From: Methanospirillum sp.
Lineage (GTDB): Archaea; Halobacteriota; Methanomicrobia; Methanomicrobiales; Methanospirillaceae
DNA length: 5,976 nt
Direction of reading: 5' to 3'
Assembly (NCBI GenBank): GCA_028679485.1
Contig: JAJRBL010000297.1
Span: 1-5,976, forward strand
Position numbers and translations under genes: made by a program. This document shows, in pieces, positions 1-5,126 of the stretch (its first letter is position 1; every line of letters begins with the position of its first letter). Under the pieces are notes generated by a model. It was not told the origin of the DNA. It searched no databases and was given only the letters and a program-made list of their open reading frames with translations.

Positions 1-1
1 A

Positions 2-205
2 CACGGACAGTCGCTGGTCAAGACAATTACCATTCACGCACAACTCTCCGATGGCACCGAGGTCGTCAAAGAGATATCAAACGATATCGGAAGCACGGCG
101 GAGATCCAGGGAACAGCAGGAATAGACAAGGTACAGGTGATCGTCTTTTACAAAAACGGGGAGCATTATAAAATCGGGGAGAAATCATTAGGTCCCCGCG
201 GATAA
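2..205 (+). CDS. C-terminal fragment of unrecognised protein (cut by left edge)
   Basis: An open frame runs from the window edge to a TAA at 203-205 and gives 67 residues without a start codon, so this is the 3' end of a longer gene. The visible part alternates hydrophobic and polar residues (for example VKTITIHAQL and VQVIVFYKNG), which suggests a beta-rich domain. It ends in a short polar tail, KSLGPRG. There is no membrane segment and no motif I can name. The frame is chosen over the alternatives because its composition is protein-like and it stays open to a stop just before the convergent PEGA gene, 9 bp away. A small extracytoplasmic or pilin-like beta domain is possible but not shown. 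I do not recognise the family. Confidence 0.55.
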   Translation, partial: HGQSLVKTITIHAQLSDGTEVVKEISNDIGSTAEIQGTAGIDKVQVIVFYKNGEHYKIGEKSLGPRG

Positions 206-214
206 TAATCCTGC

Positions 215-1159
215 TTACTCTTTTTTACCCGGGAATAGCGATACAATTGCAAGCGCCCCTCCTGCAATCAGGGGAAACAATGCTGCCTGTGTCGGTTCCG
301 GGACCGGTGTCATTTCAGGAGTTGTCTCTATCGGAGCAGGTACTGACGTGTTTACCGCGATCTGAATGAGGGTTCCTGATACCGGCGTTACCTGTCCGGG
401 AGCTACCGAGGTTGTCCCGGTCCATTCCTGATAACCGGGAAGGGTCAGGCGTATCTTTGTCTCTCCTACCGGAATATCTGTCAACGTCACCGGAGTTATT
501 CCTGCTATTGAACCATTGACGAAAACATTCGCACCAGACGGTGCCGAGGTCACCTGCAATGTTCCACTCGTGGCCGGAGAGAGAATTACCCTGACTTTTG
601 TGTCCATGTTTGCCTCCACATTCACCCGGTCCTTCCAGTCCTGGTAACCGGGAAGGGTAACCACGATAACACGGAATCCTGCTTTGATATCCCTTAACAC
701 ACGGATCCCTGACGAATCAACCGTGCCGAGGGGTGTACCGTCAAGAGATATCGCAGCTCCCGGGGGAGTTACGGCAAGAGAGAGGGTTCCCGTGTTTGCA
801 GGAGGGAGTTTTGTCAGGATTCCCCGAAGAATAGTGTTTTTCCCCGGCTTTGGTGCCTGAAGAACCGTTTCATTATAGGTGGAGTATCCGTCTGCGGTGA
901 TCATAAGGATATGATGTACCGGTTTGTTGCTGGTCTCGGCCGGAACCAGCAGGATTCCTTTCTGGATTGTACCGGCCAGTGTGCCGTCAAAATAAACCGA
1001 AGCATTCTCGATATTTGACCGGACCTCATAATACCCTGTTCCGGAGGGATTTTCACCCGCTACCGGGGAAATACACCACAAAAAGAGGAAAAACCCGGCT
1101 ATCAGGAGAGATGCCTGGATCTTCGGATCCTCTCTCATTTTACTCGCATTTGTCGTCAT
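215..1159 (-). CDS. PEGA-domain surface protein, three repeats, C-terminal membrane anchor
   Basis: A predicted exported protein of 314 residues. Order of parts: a short polar N-terminus; a hydrophobic export segment at about 17-34 (SLLIAGFFLFLWCISPVAG); PEGA repeats at about 41-117, 123-195 and 198-265; a Pro/Thr-rich linker at 266-290; a hydrophobic C-terminal segment at 291-309 and the basic tail GKKE. The repeats show the family features: a beta strand, small-residue turn, [VIY]-x-[LFV]-[DN]-G, an ITP-type motif (ITPV in repeat 3) and GYQ[DE]W. N-x-S/T sequons occur at N52, N96, N215 and N270. I chose the ATG at 1157-1159 because GGATGTGA at 1168-1175 lies 8 nt upstream. The frame stays open to an ATG at 1243, but that start would overlap the preceding gene by 47 bp and put 28 polar residues before the export signal. 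It is the last gene of the three-gene PEGA cluster. PEGA domains are short beta-sandwich repeats of surface proteins; the ligand is unknown. Confidence 0.88.
   Translation of the reverse strand: MTTNASKMREDPKIQASLLIAGFFLFLWCISPVAGENPSGTGYYEVRSNIENASVYFDGTLAGTIQKGILLVPAETSNKPVHHILMITADGYSTYNETVLQAPKPGKNTILRGILTKLPPANTGTLSLAVTPPGAAISLDGTPLGTVDSSGIRVLRDIKAGFRVIVVTLPGYQDWKDRVNVEANMDTKVRVILSPATSGTLQVTSAPSGANVFVNGSIAGITPVTLTDIPVGETKIRLTLPGYQEWTGTTSVAPGQVTPVSGTLIQIAVNTSVPAPIETTPEMTPVPEPTQAALFPLIAGGALAIVSLFPGKKE
221..226 (+). terminator. Possible T-tract terminator for the left-edge gene
   Basis: Six T residues (CTC TTTTTT ACC) lie 15 bp after the stop at 203-205 on the plus strand. Archaeal termination can depend on short T-tracts alone. 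The same bases encode the Lys-Lys of the GKKE tail on the minus strand, so the tract may simply be coding. No hairpin is seen. Confidence 0.2.
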
Positions 1160-1167
1160 AATTCCTG

Positions 1168-1175
1168 TCACATCC
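1168..1175 (-). promoter_or_regulatory. Ribosome binding site deciding the start of the last PEGA gene
   Basis: Read on the minus strand this is GGATGTGA, one mismatch from GGAGGTGA, the complement of the usual archaeal 16S 3' end. It sits 8 nt before the ATG at 1157-1159 and 9 bp upstream of it inside a 37-bp intergenic gap. It favours this ATG over the overlapping upstream start at 1243 and over the internal ATG at 1136-1138, which has no comparable site. Confidence 0.55.
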
Positions 1176-1196
1176 GTTCCATTTAAATCACAACTT

Positions 1197-1862
1197 CTAT
1201 CTTCTTCTCCCGAGGAATGCCCAGCAGATACAGCCGGTTCCAACCATGAAGGCAGTCAGAATTCCTGCATTGCCTCCGGACTGGGTCGCAACCGGCGATC
1301 CGGATACCGGAACGAGGGAACCACTGACCGGAACATTGGTACCTGATACCACCTCAACGGGAGAAGACCAGTCCTGGTATCCTCCCAGACGGAGGAGAAC
1401 CCTGTGGGAACCTGCCGGTATATCTTCCAGGCTGACCGGCGTCACTCCCCGGTATACCTCGTCCACGTAGACCTGCACATTCTCCGGCGACGATGAGATT
1501 TCCAGGGTTCCGTTGGTAACCGGACTCAGGTTTACCCGGACTTCGGCGAAACGCCCATCCGGAACCGTTACTACCTGTTCCTTGGATCCATACCCATCCT
1601 TTGAGCCGGTAAGGGTATGGTCTCCCGTGGAGATATTCTCCAGAATGAGCATTCCCTGGTCAGGAACCAGACCCATCGGTTCTCCATCAAGAGATATCGC
1701 CATACCAACGGGATCACCGTCAACGTGAAGAGAACCATTCGCCTGGATAAGCGGTTCTCCAATATACGGGGATGCAATCCCGCATACCGGCATGGAGGCA
1801 AGAAGAACAAGTGTCAGGCTCAACAGAAAAAAAAGAATTGTTTCCCGGATTTCATCCGCCAT
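1197..1862 (-). CDS. PEGA-domain surface protein, two repeats, C-terminal membrane anchor
   Basis: A predicted exported protein of 221 residues. It has an N-terminal hydrophobic segment at about 9-28 (LFFLL...LVLLASMPVCG), PEGA repeats at about 43-113 and 118-184, a short Ser/Gly/Pro linker, a C-terminal transmembrane segment at about 199-217 and the basic tail GRRR. Repeat 2 carries GVTPVSLEDIPAGSH and GYQDW, the canonical PEGA pattern. Repeat 1 is a variant with VPDQG in place of the TP motif and GYGSK in place of GYQDW. Compared with its two neighbours it lacks the longer first repeat. Its ATG directly abuts the TAG of the upstream PEGA gene (TAGATG), and GGTGA lies 5 nt before the ATG inside that gene's end, so the two are very likely translationally coupled. 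The tail probably stays in the cytoplasm with the repeats outside. Its binding partner is unknown. Confidence 0.88.
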   Translation of the reverse strand: MADEIRETILFFLLSLTLVLLASMPVCGIASPYIGEPLIQANGSLHVDGDPVGMAISLDGEPMGLVPDQGMLILENISTGDHTLTGSKDGYGSKEQVVTVPDGRFAEVRVNLSPVTNGTLEISSSPENVQVYVDEVYRGVTPVSLEDIPAGSHRVLLRLGGYQDWSSPVEVVSGTNVPVSGSLVPVSGSPVATQSGGNAGILTAFMVGTGCICWAFLGRRR

Positions 1863-2687
1863 CTACTTCACCGCGTCGGTTGTATTGTCTGGTATCACCT
1901 GGGCAGGTACTGGTTTGGAGACGAGGATTGCCTCAACAACCCCCGTGGTTCCACCGGTAACCGAGACATTGGCTGCCCAGTCCTGGTAACCATCTTTCAT
2001 TACCTGTATCCGGTGTTCCCCGACACGGATATCCGGAATTCTTACCGGTGTAATACCTGCAGCCCGGTTATCAAGATAGATCTGGGCATCATCAGGTGTT
2101 GAATTGACCTGTAACTCTCCCAGAGGGGAAGAGACCATCTCTATCCGGTACGTTGCGACTGCATTATCATCGATATACAACGGGTCGATCTTCGGTATAT
2201 ACCCTGCTTTGCGCGCCTCGACGGTGTACAACCCGCGGGGTATGGTATAAGCAACCAGAATCCCGGAGTCCGGGGATCCACCCATATTTTTCCCGTCCAG
2301 GAAAAATTCCGCCCCGGAAGGTGTACTCTCAAATTTGGCGATTCCGATCCCCTCATACGAGGTTTTATTCAAATCAATCTGGTACGCTACCGTCTTTCCC
2401 GGTACAGCGGGAATAAACGGGCCTGCAAAATTCTGAAATCCCGTATACTCCATCCGGATATTGTTCCACTGAGGCGAGACCGTTGTATCAACGGGAATGG
2501 TCAGGCTTCCCCCTGAAATATACCCCATGTACTGGGTATCCAGGTATACCCTGGCTCCTTCCTGGTCTGAACGAATCTCAATATATCCGATTCCGGGCGC
2601 GGAAAAATTCATCTTTTCTGCTCCGGCGATACCACATGCGATGGCAGGTATAAATAATAGACCTACCAGTATGATCTCCCATTTCAT
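1863..2687 (-). CDS. PEGA-domain exported protein, three repeats, no C-terminal anchor
   Basis: A predicted exported protein of 274 residues, first gene of the three-gene PEGA cluster. The N-terminus has one Lys then a hydrophobic stretch (about 4-22, IILVGLLFIPAIACGIAG). A Cys at 18 after AIA loosely resembles a lipoprotein signal, but the -3 position is not the usual Leu. PEGA repeats lie at about 33-107, 113-186 and 189-257. Repeat 3 has AGITPVRIPDIRVGEHRI and GYQDW. Repeat 2 has SPDSG in place of TP, and repeat 1 has a longer central insertion. Sequons are at N27, N107, N195, N240 and N268. Unlike its two paralogues it ends with a short polar tail and has no C-terminal membrane segment, so it is either released, held by an uncleaved signal or lipid, or held by a partner. 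The ATG at 2685-2687 has GATGTGA only 3 nt upstream, a weak ribosome site. It diverges from the gene starting at 2838. Confidence 0.88.
   Translation of the reverse strand: MKWEIILVGLLFIPAIACGIAGAEKMNFSAPGIGYIEIRSDQEGARVYLDTQYMGYISGGSLTIPVDTTVSPQWNNIRMEYTGFQNFAGPFIPAVPGKTVAYQIDLNKTSYEGIGIAKFESTPSGAEFFLDGKNMGGSPDSGILVAYTIPRGLYTVEARKAGYIPKIDPLYIDDNAVATYRIEMVSSPLGELQVNSTPDDAQIYLDNRAAGITPVRIPDIRVGEHRIQVMKDGYQDWAANVSVTGGTTGVVEAILVSKPVPAQVIPDNTTDAVK
1868..1872 (-). promoter_or_regulatory. Ribosome binding site inside the end of the upstream PEGA gene
   Basis: GGTGA on the minus strand, 5 nt before the ATG at 1860-1862 and overlapping the last codons of the preceding gene. Together with the TAGATG junction it indicates translational coupling of the two PEGA genes. 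Confidence 0.6.
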
Positions 2688-2721
2688 ACTTCACATCAGC
2701 CCCTGTATGTGACCATAGGTG

Positions 2722-2733
2722 ATGAACGTTCAT
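2722..2733. promoter_or_regulatory. 12-bp perfect palindrome, candidate operator
   Basis: ATGAACGTTCAT reads the same on both strands. It lies in the divergent intergenic region, 35 bp upstream of the first PEGA gene's ATG and 105 bp upstream of the two-TM gene's ATG. On the minus strand it directly follows and partly overlaps a weak TATA-like stretch (AATTATGAAC), so a bound dimer would block the minus-strand promoter. The palindrome is seen directly; the operator role is inferred from its position. Confidence 0.4.
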
Positions 2734-2755
2734 AATTCTTTGGAAAAGAGTCGGG

Positions 2756-2770
2756 GTATGCACAGCATAC
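2756..2770. promoter_or_regulatory. Inverted repeat GTATGC-ACA-GCATAC, candidate operator
   Basis: Perfect 6-bp arms (2756-2761 and 2765-2770) are separated by 3 bp. The repeat abuts the TATA-like box at 2771-2780, where the TFB recognition element of the rightward promoter would lie. A regulator bound here could compete with or help recruit TFB. The site is in the same divergent region as the 12-bp palindrome but does not share its sequence. The role is inferred. Confidence 0.4.
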
Positions 2771-2780
2771 AACTATATCA
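2771..2780 (+). promoter_or_regulatory. Putative TATA box of the rightward operon
   Basis: AACTATATCA is the most TATA-like stretch upstream of the two-TM gene. Archaeal transcription normally starts about 25-30 bp downstream, which predicts a start near 2802-2808 and a leader of roughly 30-35 nt before the ATG at 2838. That fit is one reason to reject the TTG at 2781 as the start codon. On the minus strand the same bases read TGATATAGTT, but they lie far (more than 80 bp) from the PEGA start. Confidence 0.4.
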
Positions 2781-2837
2781 TTGACATACGAGACGTCGTA
2801 CAATCGTCATTCTGATAGAACTGTTCCGGATAATCAC

Positions 2838-3776
2838 ATGATAACCATCCTGCGTATCCTGATACGGGAAGATGTGCTGACCTTTATTCTTGGAATTTCC
2901 CTATTTATCTTCGTTTTTTCTACGATAATCAACATATCGGTCACCGATCAGTTATACCCGGAGAAGGTTGTCCCGGTACATATCTACACGAGGGGAGATC
3001 CTGATGTTCCCTTTTTTCTCGGAGTGATCATGAAAGAGGGCTCGAATAATGCAATCATTCTCATCAATCAATGGGAAAAACCAGAAAACCAGTCAGATTT
3101 CCTTGTCTCCTTCGCCGAACCGGTCCAGAACATTGAGATTGCTCTCCAGAAAAAGAAAGCGGATGACGGAAACAGGACTCGTCTTCTCGATTTTACAAGC
3201 CGGCGTCATATCCAGTATGAAAAGATATACCAGGAGACAGGAAACACCAGCATCTCCCGGATCCCTATAAACCCACAGGAGATCTCCCATTTTTACGGGA
3301 TTGAATGCAATGTAAGGGGCATCACCCGGAAAGTGAGCGCGTTTCAAAAGACGGTTTCGGTCTCCCTGAAAACAGATCCCGGCGAGGAGATCGAAGGTTA
3401 CAAGCCGGTCAGGAACATCATCGCCCAGGTTGTACCGCCTTCCGATTATTCCGTGGAAAACGCCATGCCTGAAGCAGTCCTTTTGAGCTTCATCGGAGAG
3501 CATTTTTCAGCCAATGAATTCTTCGTGGATACTACGAAGACCGATCTCTTTGTACTCTACGAAAACAGGTTTATTGAACGTGACATCCGCATTCTTGAGA
3601 TTATCCTCGGGATGCTACTCAGCCTTGCCACGTACTTCATCGCAACGGGATTTATCAAGATGGTAGCCCCTCTCAACATCTCCATTTTGCGGGACGATAA
3701 GGAGAGAGAGATGGTAATGATGGTGAACCAGGGAAGAAGATACCAGAAAACCATGAGAAGGGGGAGAATGAGATGA
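2838..3776 (+). CDS. Two-TM protein of unknown function with large extracytoplasmic domain
   Basis: A predicted membrane protein of 312 residues that I do not recognise. Order of parts: a short N-terminus (MITILRILIRED); transmembrane segment 1 at about 13-34; a large polar region at 35-250; transmembrane segment 2 at about 252-276; and a strongly basic tail at 277-312 ending MRRGRMR. The basic tail favours the cytoplasm, which puts both ends inside and the central domain outside, consistent with sequons at N32, N84, N112 and N136. The frame stays open 19 codons further to a TTG at 2781, but I prefer the ATG at 2838: TTG starts are rare, the extra residues are polar and would precede the membrane segment, and the TATA-like box lies at 2771-2780. 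No strong ribosome site precedes either start. It is the first gene of the rightward unit, and its stop overlaps a possible small ORF (ATGA). No enzymatic motif is visible. Confidence 0.75.
   Translation: MITILRILIREDVLTFILGISLFIFVFSTIINISVTDQLYPEKVVPVHIYTRGDPDVPFFLGVIMKEGSNNAIILINQWEKPENQSDFLVSFAEPVQNIEIALQKKKADDGNRTRLLDFTSRRHIQYEKIYQETGNTSISRIPINPQEISHFYGIECNVRGITRKVSAFQKTVSVSLKTDPGEEIEGYKPVRNIIAQVVPPSDYSVENAMPEAVLLSFIGEHFSANEFFVDTTKTDLFVLYENRFIERDIRILEIILGMLLSLATYFIATGFIKMVAPLNISILRDDKEREMVMMVNQGRRYQKTMRRGRMR
3760..3766 (+). promoter_or_regulatory. Strong ribosome binding site with no annotated-length gene behind it
   Basis: GGGGGAG lies within the last codons of the two-TM gene and 6 nt before the ATG at 3773-3775. 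The bases also encode part of the basic tail (RRGRMR), so the purine run could be a by-product of Arg/Gly codons. It is the main evidence that the 28-residue frame is translated. Confidence 0.35.
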
Positions 3777-3859
3777 GATTCGCTTATGCAGCGGTTGACC
3801 GGCCTCCTCCCCGGGATGATCATGAAAGAGAAGAGAACAGACTGATGAACATTGACTGA
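3773..3859 (+). CDS. Possible 28-residue peptide coupled by ATGA overlap
   Basis: A short frame encodes 28 residues, starting MRFAYAAVDRPPPRDD and ending RLMNID. It is polar and highly charged, with a PPP run and an acidic/basic second half, and it has no membrane segment. Its ATG overlaps the stop of the two-TM gene (ATGA at 3773-3776). GGGGGAG at 3760-3766 sits 6 nt upstream, the best ribosome site in the rightward operon. The stop is 12 nt before the next gene's ATG, so translation through it would fill the gap between the two genes. That next gene has almost no ribosome site of its own, so this frame may serve as a coupling leader instead of making a working peptide. It may also be chance: 28 codons is short. 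Confidence 0.35.
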   Translation: MRFAYAAVDRPPPRDDHEREENRLMNID

Positions 3860-3871
3860 TTCAAAGAAAAA

Positions 3872-4534
3872 ATGATTAAAATGTACAGATTAATTCTCGC
3901 AACCGGACTTGCGATCATCCTGATCGCAGGAGTCGTATCCGGAGATACGAATATGAGCGGTACCTGGAACACCACAGGAGGATCCGATCTCATCAGGATA
4001 TCTGACGACGGTTCGACCGGTTCCTGGATCTGGAATACTACCGGGGGGCAGACTGAAGATGGGATCACTATTACCCCCGTGGATGGAGACTCCTTTATCG
4101 TTGTATCTGACAAGAAAGGGATCAGTATCGCGGTTATTTCACCTGATGAACTGAATCTTTACAACCTGAGCGAAGCCGGCAGTACGGGTATTCCTCTCTC
4201 ATACCGGTTTACCAGGTGTCATGAAACGGCAAATACCACAGACCGGGGCATGTTTCTCTCCGGATTTTCAACAGGAGTGGGTGCTTCACAGGAAGAACAG
4301 CAGACTGCCGATTCTGCAGGAATAGAAGGGAATGAACGGTTTGATAGTAACAGTCAGGTATCATGCGATGACAAGATATGTACCTGTGACGGTGAGACAT
4401 GCGTATGCTCCGGGCCTGACTGCCAGTGCGAAGGAAAGGACTGTGTGAAGGCTGCCAGCGGGTATTCATGTTCCGGGTGGGACTGCTGGTTTACCTGCAG
4501 GAACGGGGAAGACTGCAAGATTTTGGGATCCTGA
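3872..4534 (+). CDS. Exported protein with C-terminal array of six CX4-5C loops
   Basis: A protein of 220 residues. It has an export signal at about 4-23 (MYRLILATGLAIILIAGVVSG), a beta-rich domain at about 27-115, a polar linker at about 120-160 rich in Gly, Ser and Gln/Glu, and a cysteine-rich tail at 165-220. The beta domain starts SGTWNTTGG and repeats WNTTGG at 32-37 and 54-59, which recalls the first strands of lipocalin-like folds; that is a weak resemblance only. Sequons are at N27, N33, N55, N98 and N121. The tail holds 12 Cys (165, 170, 172, 177, 179, 184, 186, 191, 200, 205, 209, 215), all explained as six CX4-5C loops. The only other Cys is C116. The ATG at 3872 has no clear ribosome site; a second ATG at 3881 would also keep the signal. 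Disulfide-stabilised loops or metal binding are both possible. I do not recognise the family. It precedes the SpoIIM-like gene by 13 nt. Confidence 0.8.
   Translation: MIKMYRLILATGLAIILIAGVVSGDTNMSGTWNTTGGSDLIRISDDGSTGSWIWNTTGGQTEDGITITPVDGDSFIVVSDKKGISIAVISPDELNLYNLSEAGSTGIPLSYRFTRCHETANTTDRGMFLSGFSTGVGASQEEQQTADSAGIEGNERFDSNSQVSCDDKICTCDGETCVCSGPDCQCEGKDCVKAASGYSCSGWDCWFTCRNGEDCKILGS
4364..4516 (+). repeat. Six CX4-5C loops (consensus C-x-G-x-D-C) in protein tail
   Basis: The loops are C-DDKI-C, C-DGET-C, C-SGPD-C, C-EGKD-C, C-SGWD-C and C-RNGED-C. The first four are joined by single residues (T, V, Q), which gives a 7-residue period, CxCxGx[DT], over 4379-4441. The last two follow an 8-residue spacer and are joined by WFT. 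Codons for the same residue differ between copies (TGT and TGC, GGT, GGG and GGA), so the repeat is kept at protein level and is not a recent DNA duplication. Confidence 0.8.
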
Positions 4535-4547
4535 TGGGTCTGATTGC

Positions 4548-5108
4548 ATGATCCGTTTTCCTCCTCTTTTCAGGGACACCGTCCTTATCTGTACCGTGCT
4601 CCTTATGCTGAGTTCTGCTGTAGGGTACGGAACACTCACCCTGCTCCCGGAGGTATACAGCATTACACAGATAGGTGAGGATGAGATAGTCCTTCCTTCC
4701 GATGATATACCACAGGCTGAATATATCCTGAAACTCTTTGTCAGTAACCTTGAGATCGTGACGGTAGCCTTTCTGGGAGGTTTTTTGCTGGGAACAGGCC
4801 CGATTATCATCCTAATTATTAACGGGTTCATGTTCGGGGCGATCTTCAAACTGCTTACCGAAAACGGTCTTGTATTCCTCCTCAGCCTGGTCCCTCACAT
4901 GATCCTTGAAATTCCGGCATTCATCATCGCCTGTGCACTGGGACTCCTTGCAGGAGAGATCTCCTGGAATTATCTCCTGAAAAAAGAGAGGCCTGATATT
5001 AAAATCCGTGACCTCGTGATCCTTTTCCTCGTGTACCCGGTTCTGCTGCTCGCCTGTGCCGCCATAATCGAGGGACTCGTTTCAGTTCAGCTCCTGGGTA
5101 CCTTGTGA
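4548..5108 (+). CDS. SpoIIM (DUF95)-like integral membrane protein
   Basis: A protein of 186 residues with hydrophobic segments at about 11-33, 68-98, 105-137 and 153-180. The central part, N67 to G136, matches my knowledge of the SpoIIM/DUF95 family: an NLEIVTVAFLGGFLLGTGP segment, then an NGFMFGAIF turn, then the signature LVPHMILEIPAFIIACALG (compare the family's PHG-x-x-E-[IL]-P). The length is near the usual 180-200 residues for archaeal members. In Bacillus, SpoIIM works with SpoIID and SpoIIP in peptidoglycan remodelling during engulfment, but methanogens lack murein and do not sporulate, so that role does not carry over; archaeal members have no established function. The ATG follows the cysteine-rich gene's stop by 13 nt and has only a weak ribosome site, so it is probably co-transcribed and partly coupled. 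It ends 18 bp before the stop of the convergent marker-14 gene. Confidence 0.82.
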   Translation: MIRFPPLFRDTVLICTVLLMLSSAVGYGTLTLLPEVYSITQIGEDEIVLPSDDIPQAEYILKLFVSNLEIVTVAFLGGFLLGTGPIIILIINGFMFGAIFKLLTENGLVFLLSLVPHMILEIPAFIIACALGLLAGEISWNYLLKKERPDIKIRDLVILFLVYPVLLLACAAIIEGLVSVQLLGTL

Positions 5109-5126
5109 GGGATCGGAAGTCCCCGG

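Noticed and set aside
1617..2102. 161-codon open frame on the plus strand
   Set aside because: It lies antisense across the two PEGA genes, its product is rich in Arg, His and Cys without domain logic, and it has no ribosome site. The minus-strand frames show clear PEGA repeats.
1863..2687. First PEGA gene as a truncated or frameshifted copy missing its anchor
   Set aside because: Its stop abuts the next gene's ATG with a ribosome site spanning the junction, which looks like a designed operon boundary. I see no remnant of an anchor segment.
2781..2837. TTG at 2781 as the start of the two-TM gene
   Set aside because: It is a rare start codon with no ribosome site, it adds a polar stretch before the membrane segment, and it lies directly beside the likely TATA box, upstream of the expected transcription start.
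3093..3503. 136-codon open frame on the minus strand
   Set aside because: It is antisense to the outer domain of the two-TM gene. There is no ribosome site and no recognisable motif. The plus-strand frame has membrane topology, sequons and operon context.
4364..4516. Cysteine-rich tail as a ferredoxin or iron-sulfur domain
   Set aside because: The spacing is a regular CX4-5C with CxC links, not CX2CX2CX3CP, and the protein has an export signal, which makes a cytoplasmic cluster-binding ferredoxin unlikely.
4548..5108. Evidence of sporulation from the SpoIIM-like gene
   Set aside because: The family is widespread in archaea and non-sporulating bacteria, and no other sporulation gene is present.
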